A DNA stretch of 7,341 nucleotides from positions 1 through 7,341 of the forward strand of contig CALAHL010000900.1 in the NCBI GenBank assembly GCA_937891725.1. Reading direction: 5' to 3'. Under the pieces are notes generated by a model. It had not been told where the DNA came from, ran no database searches, and saw nothing but the letters and a program-made list of their open reading frames with translations. This DNA comes from an uncultured Rhodospirillaceae bacterium (GTDB lineage Bacteria > Pseudomonadota > Alphaproteobacteria > Thalassobaculales > Thalassobaculaceae). This document shows positions 1-6,426 of this stretch, piece by piece. The first letter of the stretch is position 1; each line of letters begins with the position of its first letter. A program made the translations under genes and the position numbers.

Positions 1-120
1 CTTCTGGAAGCCCATGAGCGGAACTACTGGCAGCCCGACGACGCCACGCTTGCCGCCCTCCGTCAGGCCGGCGACGAGCTCGAGGATCGCCTGGAAGGTG
101 TGATGGTCGCAGCCGAATAG
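1..120 (+). CDS. bchH: Magnesium chelatase subunit H, C-terminal end (partial)
   Basis: Only the last 39 codons of this gene are present; frame 1 is open from the window edge to a TAG at 118-120. The visible tail reads LLEAHERNYWQPDD, then ATLAALRQAGDELEDRLEGV and six more residues. The pattern (LLEA..R.YW, a D/E-rich helix, then a terminal EDRLEGV) is the typical end of BchH/ChlH, the large porphyrin-binding subunit that inserts Mg2+ into protoporphyrin IX with BchI and BchD. The related cobaltochelatase CobN usually ends differently, with a GLW.PR.N pattern, so BchH is preferred. The gene converges on the next one, with 31 bases between the two stop codons and no clear hairpin terminator. 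The identification rests on a short tail recalled from family knowledge; a CobN-like homologue remains possible. Confidence 0.6.
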   Translation, partial: LLEAHERNYWQPDDATLAALRQAGDELEDRLEGVMVAAE

Positions 121-151
121 GCGTGGCTTCAGCGTCGCCGCGAACGCCCGC

Positions 152-1447
152 TCACGCCTCACCCACCGGTTCCACCCCACACCAGTCCGCGACGAACAGG
201 GCGATGGTCTTGGTCGCCTCCCGGATGCTGGAAATCCTGACCCGCTCGTCGAAGCCGTGGACATTCTCGGCTTCCGGTCCGTAGACCAGGGTCGGCATGT
301 TCCCGTAGAGCACATAGACCCGGCTGTCGACATAGGCGGTGGTTGGCTGATCGCCCAGGGCCGCTCCGGTCACTGCCTGATGCTGGGTCGCCAGGGTCTG
401 CTCAGCGTCTGAGCCCGGCTCCAGATCGTAGCCTTCGGTGAAGAACCCGTTGAACTCGACCTCCGGCGGATTGTTCGACAGGAACGGATGCGCCGAGGAT
501 GCGGTGCGGATCGCGCCCTCGATCTCCCGGGCCATCGCCTGCGGCTTGTGACCTGGATAGATCGAGATCCGGCAATCCATCTCGCACCAGGCCGGAACGG
601 ACGAGGCCCAGTCGCCGCCCTGGATCTTGCCGATGTTCAGATTCACCGGATGGCCGAGCTCGCCGTAATGCTTGGTCTCGCCCTTGATCCCGTTCCAGCG
701 GGCCTCGATCTCACGCAGCGAGGCCACCAGATCATAGGCCGCCATGATCGCGTTCGAACCGGTGCCCGCCCGCGACACGTGGACCGGGTAGCCCCGCACC
801 TTCACCTTGAACCACAGCACGCCCATCACCGCACGGGTCAGATGCAGGCCGGTCGGCTCACTGATCAGCGCCGCGTCGGCGGTGTAACCGCGCAGCAGGG
901 TGGCGAGCGCGCCATTGCCGGTGCTCTCCTCTTCGCAGACAGATTCCAGATGAACCGTGCCTGCGGGCTGAACACCGGCGGCGCGCAAGGCGTCGAGTGC
1001 AAACATGTTTGCGACCACCCCGGCCTTCATATCGCCTGCCCCGCGCCCATACATCCAGTCACCGTCGATCCGGGGATCGAAGGGCGGGCTGCTCCACATG
1101 TCGAGCGGGCCGGCCGGAACGACGTCCACATGGCCGTTCAGGATCAGCGATCGGCCGGACTCGGCGTTCGGGCGATGGGTGCCCACCACGTTCCAGGCAT
1201 TGGCATAATCGACCGCAATCGGCGAGAAGCCCTCATGGTGTTTGATGTCGTCCGCGTTCACCCGCCAGCGGTCCATCGCCAGGCCGCGGGAGCGCATGGC
1301 CTGAAACATCAGGTCCTGCGCCAGGTGTTCCTGCCCCCGGATCGACGGCCGTGCGACCAGATCCCGGGTGAAGGCAATCTGCGCGTCGAAGCTGGAGTCG
1401 ACAGCGTCGAGGATACGCTGACGCAGGTTTTCATCAAGACCGCTCAT
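152..1447 (-). CDS. M20-family metallopeptidase, ArgE/DapE-like deacylase
   Basis: A 431-residue cytoplasmic protein with no signal peptide, of normal length for ArgE/DapE-type M20 amidohydrolases, which remove acyl groups from N-acyl amino acids or related amides using two divalent metal ions. All expected catalytic motifs are visible: NGHVDVVP (His106 metal ligand, Asp108), GRGAGDMKAG (bridging Asp139), CEEEST (Glu172 likely general base, Glu173 metal ligand), ISEPTG (Glu197) and ENVHGFDE (His397). The inserted dimerisation domain runs from about 205 to 320 and carries the family's GYPVHVS segment (His223, which in DapE-like enzymes reaches the partner's active site). The start is supported by GGGAG eight bases upstream of the ATG. 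The gene faces away from the molybdoenzyme operon across 229 bases, so it could be co-regulated with it, but substrate specificity (acetylornithine, succinyl-DAP, formyl-pyrimidine or another amide) cannot be read from sequence. A general catabolic deacylase is more likely than true ArgE or DapE. Confidence 0.92.
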   Translation of the reverse strand: MSGLDENLRQRILDAVDSSFDAQIAFTRDLVARPSIRGQEHLAQDLMFQAMRSRGLAMDRWRVNADDIKHHEGFSPIAVDYANAWNVVGTHRPNAESGRSLILNGHVDVVPAGPLDMWSSPPFDPRIDGDWMYGRGAGDMKAGVVANMFALDALRAAGVQPAGTVHLESVCEEESTGNGALATLLRGYTADAALISEPTGLHLTRAVMGVLWFKVKVRGYPVHVSRAGTGSNAIMAAYDLVASLREIEARWNGIKGETKHYGELGHPVNLNIGKIQGGDWASSVPAWCEMDCRISIYPGHKPQAMAREIEGAIRTASSAHPFLSNNPPEVEFNGFFTEGYDLEPGSDAEQTLATQHQAVTGAALGDQPTTAYVDSRVYVLYGNMPTLVYGPEAENVHGFDERVRISSIREATKTIALFVADWCGVEPVGEA

Positions 1448-1521
1448 GACTCCGTCTCCCGGCAGGTGGACATTTCGAAAAAATCGCGTGAGCCGGCGAC
1501 AGCGTTTTCCGACCCCACCGA

Positions 1522-1550
1522 ATCATCCGCGATCGCCACCACCGGTTCAA
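1522..1550 (-). promoter_or_regulatory. Possible sigma70-type promoter for the M20 deacylase
   Basis: On the minus strand, TTGAAC (plus positions 1545-1550) lies 17 bases from GATGAT (1522-1527). Each hexamer matches four of six consensus bases and the spacer is ideal. Transcription would begin near 1515, giving a leader of roughly 70 bases before the ATG at 1447. This is a pattern match only; GC-rich alphaproteobacterial promoters are degenerate. Confidence 0.3.
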
Positions 1551-1676
1551 GTGACGCACCGTATCGGCAGTGATGCCGGGCGATCCGCGAAGCGGTCGTT
1601 GAACGCGGGGCTGTAGGCGTGACACAGTTTGCCGGCTTTGGCCGTTGCGCACACTCTCTCGAGCCTCCGAGGACAC

Positions 1677-3992
1677 ATGACAGCTCCGATTTCAGCCGAC
1701 CTCAAGACAGGATCCCGTCTGGAGGATCAGCGGTTTCTGACCGGCCGGGGGCGCTTCACGGACGATGAGCGCAGACTAGGGCAGGTGTATGTCCAAATCG
1801 TGCGCTCCGACCACGCCCATGCGGAGATCAAGGGGATCGACGTCGGAGCGGCGACGGACGTTCCGGGCGTCCTCGGCGTTTGGACGGGCACCGACCTCGT
1901 GGCCGACGGGTTGGGTCCGATGCCGTGCAGCGTGGTGGCCGCGACCGAGGGGCCGATTACCATTCCCCCCCACTACGCTCTTGCAGTGGACCGGGTCCGG
2001 TATGTGGGTGAGCCGGTGGCGCTGGTCGTGGCCGAAACCTTGGACGGCGCTGTCGAAGCGGCCGAACTGGTCAGCGTCGATTATGCAGGCCTTCCGGTCG
2101 TGGCCGACCCTACGGCCGCCGAGCAGGACAATGGGCCGGTGATTTGGCCGGAGGCACCGGGCAACTGCGCCTTCCGGTTCTCGAAAGGCGATGCCGACGC
2201 AGTCCGGGCGGCGATTTCGGAGGCGGCCCATGTGGTCGAGTTGGAGCTCGACAACAACCGGGTCTCGGCGTTCCCGATGGAGCCCAGGGCTGCCATCGCC
2301 GCATTCGATGCCGCCACCGGCGATTTCACCCTCGACCTGACCGGACAAGGCCTGCACGGCATTCTCGGCGATCTTGCCGAGCCGGTATTTGGTCTTCCAA
2401 AGGAGCGGTTTCATCTGCGCGCAGGCGATGTGGGTGGCGGGTTCGGGCTCAAGAATTTCCTGTTCGCCGAATGGGTTCTGCTGCTCTGGGCCGCGCGAAA
2501 GACCGGACGACCGGTCCGCTGGTCCGCGCAGACGGGAGAGGACCTGTCAGCCGCCGTCCATGGCCGCGCCGTACGCTCGACCGCACGGCTGGCGCTCGAC
2601 GCCGACGGCAGGTTCCTGGCGCTGGAAGTCGACATGGTCGCGGATATGGGCGCCTACCTGTCAAGTGGCGGGCCGAACGCGGTCACCAATGCGGCGTCGA
2701 CCGCCATGGGGGGAATTTATGACATTCCGGCCATTCATATGCGCAGCCGCGGCGTGTTCACCAACACCTGCCCGGTCGATGCGTACCGGGGGGCCGGCAA
2801 GCCGGAGGCGAACTTTGTCGTCGAGCGGCTGATCGATGCGGCCGCCCGGCGCTGCGGCTTCGATCCGGTTGAGCTTCGGCTCCGCAATGTTGTCACCCGG
2901 TTTCCCTATCCGAAAGCCTTGGGCGCCGTGCTCGATTGCGGGCGCTTCAAGGAGAACATCGAGTGCGCTGTAAACTCTGCTGACCGCGCGGGATTCGAGG
3001 CCCGGCGGGCGTCGTCAAAAGGCGATGGCAAGCTCCGGGGGCTCGGGATCGCATGTTTTCTGGAAAGCTCGCGCGGAGCCCCTCAGGAAGAGGTGCAGAT
3101 CCGATTTACCGAAGACGGAAAGGTCGAGATCGCGACCGGGACCGAATCCAACGGTCAGGGTCACGAGACGACGTTCACGCGGATCGCCGCCGACCGGCTC
3201 GGGCTTCCGGTGGACGTTTTCCGCTATGTCCAGGCGGACACCAAGGCGACCCGCACAGGCTCCGGCCACGGTGGCGCCAGATCGATGCATATGGGGGCAG
3301 GAACGATGGTGATGGCCATTGATGCCCTGCTGGAGACGGCGATTCCTTTGGCGGCGCGGCTGTTGCAGGCGGATCCGGGCCGGGTGGTGTTCTCCGCTGG
3401 CCGGTTCTCTGCGGATGATGGCGCACGGTCTGTCGACCTGCTTGAGGTCGCCACCGCTGCCCGCAGCTCGGACGCTTCTCCGGAATTGTCCGACAGGGGT
3501 CTGGATACCACGATGCTCCGCCAGGACGTGCCCTTCACTTTCCCGGGGGGCTGTCACATCGCAGAGGTCGAAATCGATCCGGACACGGGTGTGGTCGAGC
3601 TGCTGAGGTACACGGCGGTGGATGACTACGGACGAGTGCTCGACCCCCAACTGACCGAAGGACAGCTCCACGGTGGCGTCACCCAGGGGATCGGACAGGC
3701 GTTGTGCGAGCAGATCGTCTACGATTCCCAGGACGGCCAACTGCTGACCGGCTCGCTGATGGATTATGCGCTGCCCCGGGCCGATGCTCTGCCGATGTTC
3801 GAGGTGGTGTTCAACGGCGATGCCACAGCGGCCAATCCGCTCGGCGTTAAGGGTGTCGGGCAGGCTGGCTGTATCGCCGCACCGCCGGCGGTGATCAATG
3901 CGGTGATCGACGCCCTGTCGCCGCTCGGGATCGATCATATCCAAATGCCGGCGACCCCGGAGCGGGTGTGGCAGGCCATCGCGGAGGCGTGA
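1677..3992 (+). CDS. Xanthine dehydrogenase family molybdopterin-binding large subunit, variant active site
   Basis: A 771-residue protein of the CoxL/XdhB large-subunit family, which holds molybdopterin cytosine dinucleotide and normally hydroxylates aromatic N-heterocycles, aldehydes or CO in the cytoplasm. The N-terminal hammerhead domain covers about residues 15-125 and the two molybdopterin-binding domains about 150-385 and 410-760. Visible motifs are GGGFGLK (253-259), AYRGAGKPEA (369-378), GQGHETTF (493-500) and GSGHGGARS (528-536). The loop is not VAYRCSFR, so this is not a true form I CO dehydrogenase. In the C-terminal motif GVKGVGQAG the expected catalytic Glu is Gln729 (codon CAG at 3861-3863). 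The ATG at 1677 is preferred over an in-frame TTG at 1629: GAGGA lies just upstream (short spacing) and the protein then begins in the usual family manner. Neither the FAD subunit nor the 2Fe-2S subunit is adjacent. It is probably co-transcribed with the reductase 31 bases downstream. Family assignment is firm; substrate and activity are unknown. Confidence 0.93.
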   Translation: MTAPISADLKTGSRLEDQRFLTGRGRFTDDERRLGQVYVQIVRSDHAHAEIKGIDVGAATDVPGVLGVWTGTDLVADGLGPMPCSVVAATEGPITIPPHYALAVDRVRYVGEPVALVVAETLDGAVEAAELVSVDYAGLPVVADPTAAEQDNGPVIWPEAPGNCAFRFSKGDADAVRAAISEAAHVVELELDNNRVSAFPMEPRAAIAAFDAATGDFTLDLTGQGLHGILGDLAEPVFGLPKERFHLRAGDVGGGFGLKNFLFAEWVLLLWAARKTGRPVRWSAQTGEDLSAAVHGRAVRSTARLALDADGRFLALEVDMVADMGAYLSSGGPNAVTNAASTAMGGIYDIPAIHMRSRGVFTNTCPVDAYRGAGKPEANFVVERLIDAAARRCGFDPVELRLRNVVTRFPYPKALGAVLDCGRFKENIECAVNSADRAGFEARRASSKGDGKLRGLGIACFLESSRGAPQEEVQIRFTEDGKVEIATGTESNGQGHETTFTRIAADRLGLPVDVFRYVQADTKATRTGSGHGGARSMHMGAGTMVMAIDALLETAIPLAARLLQADPGRVVFSAGRFSADDGARSVDLLEVATAARSSDASPELSDRGLDTTMLRQDVPFTFPGGCHIAEVEIDPDTGVVELLRYTAVDDYGRVLDPQLTEGQLHGGVTQGIGQALCEQIVYDSQDGQLLTGSLMDYALPRADALPMFEVVFNGDATAANPLGVKGVGQAGCIAAPPAVINAVIDALSPLGIDHIQMPATPERVWQAIAEA

Positions 3993-3997
3993 CGCCT
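3985..3997. repeat. Small perfect palindrome around the molybdoenzyme stop codon
   Basis: AGGCG (3985-3989) and CGCCT (3993-3997) are perfect inverted repeats, with the TGA stop codon as a three-base loop. The stem is GC-rich but only five pairs long and no T-run follows, so it does not look like an intrinsic terminator. It could be a weak hairpin in the operon mRNA or chance. Confidence 0.3.
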
Positions 3998-4012
3998 GTG
4001 CAAAGTGATTAT

Positions 4013-4017
4013 GGAGG
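4013..4017 (+). promoter_or_regulatory. Strong ribosome binding site of the Ldh2-type reductase
   Basis: GGAGG lies six bases before the ATG at 4024. It decides the start in favour of this ATG over the in-frame ATG at 4042. It sits within the 31-base gap after the molybdoenzyme stop codon, where no promoter is seen, which fits translation from a shared transcript. Confidence 0.75.
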
Positions 4018-4023
4018 CAACCG

Positions 4024-5049
4024 ATGACGGGATCCGAAACCATGAGCGTGACCCTGGAGTTGGACGAGGTGCGCGCGCTGACCATCCGGTGTCTGGAGAG
4101 CAATGGCTGTGACGCGGCCAATGCCGCCGCCGTGGCCGATGTGCTCCACGCGGCCGAGCGCGACGGTGCCAAGAGCCACGGTCTGTTTCGCCTGCCGGGC
4201 TATGTGAAATCCCTGCGTAGCGGAAAAGTGAACGGCCATGCCGCCCCGCGGGTCGAGGACCTGGCGCCAGGCGCGCTGCGGGTTGTCGGGGATGGGGGTT
4301 TCGCGCCGTTGTCCCAACAGCTTGGCCTGGAGCCGTTGATCGAGCGGACCCGCGCCCAGGGGTTGGCGGCCCTGGCGATCAACGACGTCTATCATTTCCA
4401 GGCGCTCTGGTATGAGGTCGAGCCGCTGGCCGAAGCCGGGCTGTGCGCGTTCGCGTTCACCGCCGCCTTTCCTTATGTCACGGCGGCCGGTGGACGAAGA
4501 CCGATCTACGGCACCAACCCGATGGCGTTCGGATGGCCGCGTCCGGGCAAGTCTCCGATGGTGTTCGATCAGGCCTCCTCGGCCCTTGCGAGAGGCGAAA
4601 TCATGATCGCGGCCCGCGACGGCCACGATGTGCCGCCGGGGACCGGGATCGATTCAGAGGGTCGCGAGACGACCGACCCGAATGCGATCCTGGAGGGCGG
4701 CGCGCAGTTGCCGTTCGGCGGTTACAAGGGCGCGTCGATTGCGATGATGGTGGAACTGTTGGCAGGAGCCCTGATCGGCGACAAGTTCAGTTTTGAGGCA
4801 TTGGCCGCCGACTCCGGGGATGGCGGTCCTCCGGGTGGGGGTGAGCTGATCCTGGCAATAGATCCAAGCCGGATGGGCGATGCCGAAGGCTGGGCGGCTC
4901 ATGCCGAATTGCTGTTTGACCAGATCCTGTCGGAGGAGGGGGTGCGTCTGCCGGCCGGACGCCGACATGCCAACCGATTGAAGACGGCAACCGAGGGGGC
5001 GGCGATCCCTGCCACCTTGCACCAGGAGATCGTCGCGCTCTGCGGATAG
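4024..5049 (+). CDS. Ldh2-superfamily oxidoreductase, likely delta1-piperideine/pyrroline-2-carboxylate reductase type
   Basis: A 341-residue NAD(P)H-dependent oxidoreductase of the malate/L-lactate dehydrogenase (Ldh2/YiaK) superfamily, of normal length. Diagnostic motifs are RDGAKSHGLFRLPGYV with catalytic-site His52, a HF motif with His124, IYGTNPMAFG (161-170), VFDQASS (180-186), TTDPNAILEGG (216-226) and LPFGGYKG (229-236) followed by the MMVELLAGAL helix. The combination SHG.FR.PGYV, ALW..VEP.AE.GL and AILEGGA.LPFGG.KG resembles the DpkA/LhpI-like branch, which reduces cyclic imines from D-lysine, D-proline or 3-hydroxyproline breakdown, more than malate, ureidoglycolate or sulfolactate dehydrogenases. 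That subfamily call is from memory of those sequences. One oddity is that the usual NS.HF segment before the second active-site His reads DVYHF (121-125). It follows the molybdoenzyme gene by 31 bases with its own strong ribosome binding site, so an operon is likely. Superfamily is certain; substrate is not. Confidence 0.9.
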   Translation: MTGSETMSVTLELDEVRALTIRCLESNGCDAANAAAVADVLHAAERDGAKSHGLFRLPGYVKSLRSGKVNGHAAPRVEDLAPGALRVVGDGGFAPLSQQLGLEPLIERTRAQGLAALAINDVYHFQALWYEVEPLAEAGLCAFAFTAAFPYVTAAGGRRPIYGTNPMAFGWPRPGKSPMVFDQASSALARGEIMIAARDGHDVPPGTGIDSEGRETTDPNAILEGGAQLPFGGYKGASIAMMVELLAGALIGDKFSFEALAADSGDGGPPGGGELILAIDPSRMGDAEGWAAHAELLFDQILSEEGVRLPAGRRHANRLKTATEGAAIPATLHQEIVALCG

Positions 5050-5090
5050 CTGCGTCGTTGAACGCCTTTCGTTTCTAACCGCTCCGCGCG

Positions 5091-5121
5091 TTGGACCCGG
5101 GCGTCCCGATACCGGTATGGT
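5091..5121 (+). promoter_or_regulatory. Possible promoter giving a nearly leaderless nuclease mRNA
   Basis: TTGGAC (5091-5096) and TATGGT (5116-5121) resemble -35 and -10 hexamers, with a rather long 19-base spacer. The expected start of transcription would fall at about 5128, the A of the nuclease ATG. No convincing Shine-Dalgarno sequence precedes that ATG, which is compatible with a leaderless message. Evidence is weak. Confidence 0.22.
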
Positions 5122-5127
5122 CTCGGC

Positions 5128-6426
5128 ATGTTCCGATTCATCCACACAGCCGACCTGCATCTCGACAGCCCGCTGAAGGCAATGCGGAAGCGGAACGCCG
5201 ATATCGCGGACTCGGTCGGAATCGCGACCCGGGCCGCGTTCGAGCGTATTGTTGGAAAAGCGATTGAGGAGCGGGTCGACGCGCTGCTGATCTCGGGCGA
5301 TCTCTATGACGGGACGACCAAGGACATCAGGACCGGCATTTTCCTGGCGGATTGTGTGCGCAGACTCTCGCAGGCCGATGTGCATACGGTGATCATTCTT
5401 GGAAATCACGATGCGCAAAGCGTCGTGAAGCCGCCATTTCCGACGACCCGCCTGTTGACGGTGTTTGCCGCCAAACCCGACACCATCCGATTTGAAGCGG
5501 CGGAGGTCGCGATCCACGGCGCCTCGTTCCGGGACAGACAAGTGCCGGACGATATGACGGACCGGTATCCAGCACCGATAGAGGGCTGGACCAATATCGG
5601 GATGCTGCACACCTCCCTCGGCGGATTTTCCGGGCACGATTCCTACGCGCCCACCACGCCGGACCGGCTGGCCGATCGTGGCTACGACTATTGGGCGTTG
5701 GGCCATGTGCACAAGCATCAGATCGTCGCCGAGCAGGGAGCAGGACGGCCCTGGATCATCTATCCGGGCATTCCCCAGGGGCGGGACATGGGTGAGACCG
5801 GCATGGGCCGGGCGATCCTGGCAACCGTGACCGGGCCGAACAGGATCGAGATCGAGGCGTTCGAAGTGTCTCCGATCCTGCTGGAGAGGGTGTCCGTCGA
5901 TCTGTCCGATGCCCGCTCCTTTTCCGATATCGAGGAAGCGGTGCCGTCAATGGCGGTGGCGATCGTCGATGCGGGCCCACACGCGCATGCGATCATCCGC
6001 TTGGTGCTCTCGATCCCAGCCCGGTTGATCCCGATTGTGCAGAACCGGCAAGACACGCTGTGGGAGTTGCTGCAGACCAATGTGCAGGCGCGCGGCCCCG
6101 GCGTCGCCGTCGAGAAGATCGACTGTGTTCCAACGGAGGGCGACACGTCTCCCGGCCCTGCGCTCGATGCTGGGACCCTCAAGGAACTGCTTGCCCTCGT
6201 CGAAGCCGACGCGGCGGCGGATCCGGATCTCGTGGCCGGCTTGAAGAAGGATTTCGACGGCCTGTTCTCCAAACTTCCGCGGGACCTGCGGGACGATGAG
6301 CGGATCCGGACTCCGGTGACGGGCGAGACGGATGCCGGCTTGGCGGCTTGGCTGGATAGCGTGACTGTGGAGGCGGCGGTTGCGCTTGGCGGTGGGACAG
6401 CCGAGCTCACCGAGCGGGACATGTGA
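5128..6426 (+). CDS. Mre11/SbcD-like DNA repair exonuclease (YhaO family metallophosphoesterase)
   Basis: A 432-residue calcineurin-like phosphoesterase with all metal-binding motifs of Mre11/SbcD nucleases: TADLHLDSP (Asp9, His11), SGDLYDG (Asp58), GNHD (92-95, with Asn93 and His94), GMLHTS (His161) and GHVHK (His193, His195). The catalytic domain fills about residues 1-245; the rest is the variable capping and C-terminal part. HTADLHLDSP at the very N-terminus and the length match the YhaO branch rather than classical SbcD. Known family members trim DNA ends with Mn2+ and work with a Rad50/SbcC-like ATPase, and such a gene follows here with overlapping stop and start codons. The ATG at 5128 is fixed by the DLH motif beginning nine residues in, although no good ribosome binding site is visible. 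It lies 78 bases after the reductase and is functionally unrelated to it, so it probably has its own promoter. Confidence 0.93.
   Translation: MFRFIHTADLHLDSPLKAMRKRNADIADSVGIATRAAFERIVGKAIEERVDALLISGDLYDGTTKDIRTGIFLADCVRRLSQADVHTVIILGNHDAQSVVKPPFPTTRLLTVFAAKPDTIRFEAAEVAIHGASFRDRQVPDDMTDRYPAPIEGWTNIGMLHTSLGGFSGHDSYAPTTPDRLADRGYDYWALGHVHKHQIVAEQGAGRPWIIYPGIPQGRDMGETGMGRAILATVTGPNRIEIEAFEVSPILLERVSVDLSDARSFSDIEEAVPSMAVAIVDAGPHAHAIIRLVLSIPARLIPIVQNRQDTLWELLQTNVQARGPGVAVEKIDCVPTEGDTSPGPALDAGTLKELLALVEADAAADPDLVAGLKKDFDGLFSKLPRDLRDDERIRTPVTGETDAGLAAWLDSVTVEAAVALGGGTAELTERDM

Noticed and set aside
121..151. Bidirectional terminator between bchH and the convergent deacylase
   Set aside because: The 31-base gap is GC-rich but contains no stem of useful length and no T-run on either strand.
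488..1573. A 361-codon open frame on the + strand opposite the M20 deacylase
   Set aside because: It is antisense to a gene with complete catalytic motifs, its translation is rich in Arg, His and Gly with no recognisable domain, and long antisense frames are common in GC-rich DNA.
1599..1627. TTGAAC with a 17-base spacer as a promoter for the molybdoenzyme operon
   Set aside because: The hexamer at the -10 position (ACACAG) does not resemble a -10 element, so no complete promoter can be claimed.
1434..1676. An 80-codon minus-strand frame filling the divergent intergenic region
   Set aside because: It overlaps the deacylase start, uses an alternative start codon right against the molybdoenzyme ATG, has no clear ribosome binding site and its Arg/Ser-rich product resembles nothing recognisable.
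1629..1676. N-terminal extension of the molybdoenzyme from a TTG codon
   Set aside because: The 16 extra residues do not form a convincing signal or Tat peptide (no twin-arginine), and the ATG at 1677 has a GAGGA sequence and gives the normal family N-terminus.
1677..3992. Carbon monoxide dehydrogenase large subunit (CoxL form I)
   Set aside because: The active-site loop lacks the AYRCSFR Cys, the catalytic Glu is Gln, and no coxM or coxS gene is adjacent.
3015..4172. A 385-codon open frame on the - strand opposite the molybdoenzyme
   Set aside because: It is a mirror of a motif-complete gene, runs past that gene's end into the reductase start, and has low-complexity Arg/His/Gly composition without a domain.
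152..5049. Purine degradation cluster (xanthine dehydrogenase, allantoate amidohydrolase, ureidoglycolate dehydrogenase)
   Set aside because: The three superfamilies match superficially, but the deacylase has ArgE/DapE-type rather than AllC-type motifs, the molybdoenzyme lacks true XDH features, and the reductase resembles the imine-reductase branch more than AllD.
4654..5718. A 354-codon open frame on the - strand spanning the reductase, the gap and the nuclease
   Set aside because: It crosses two well-supported genes and an intergenic region, has no family motif, and is explained by codon bias of the opposite strand.
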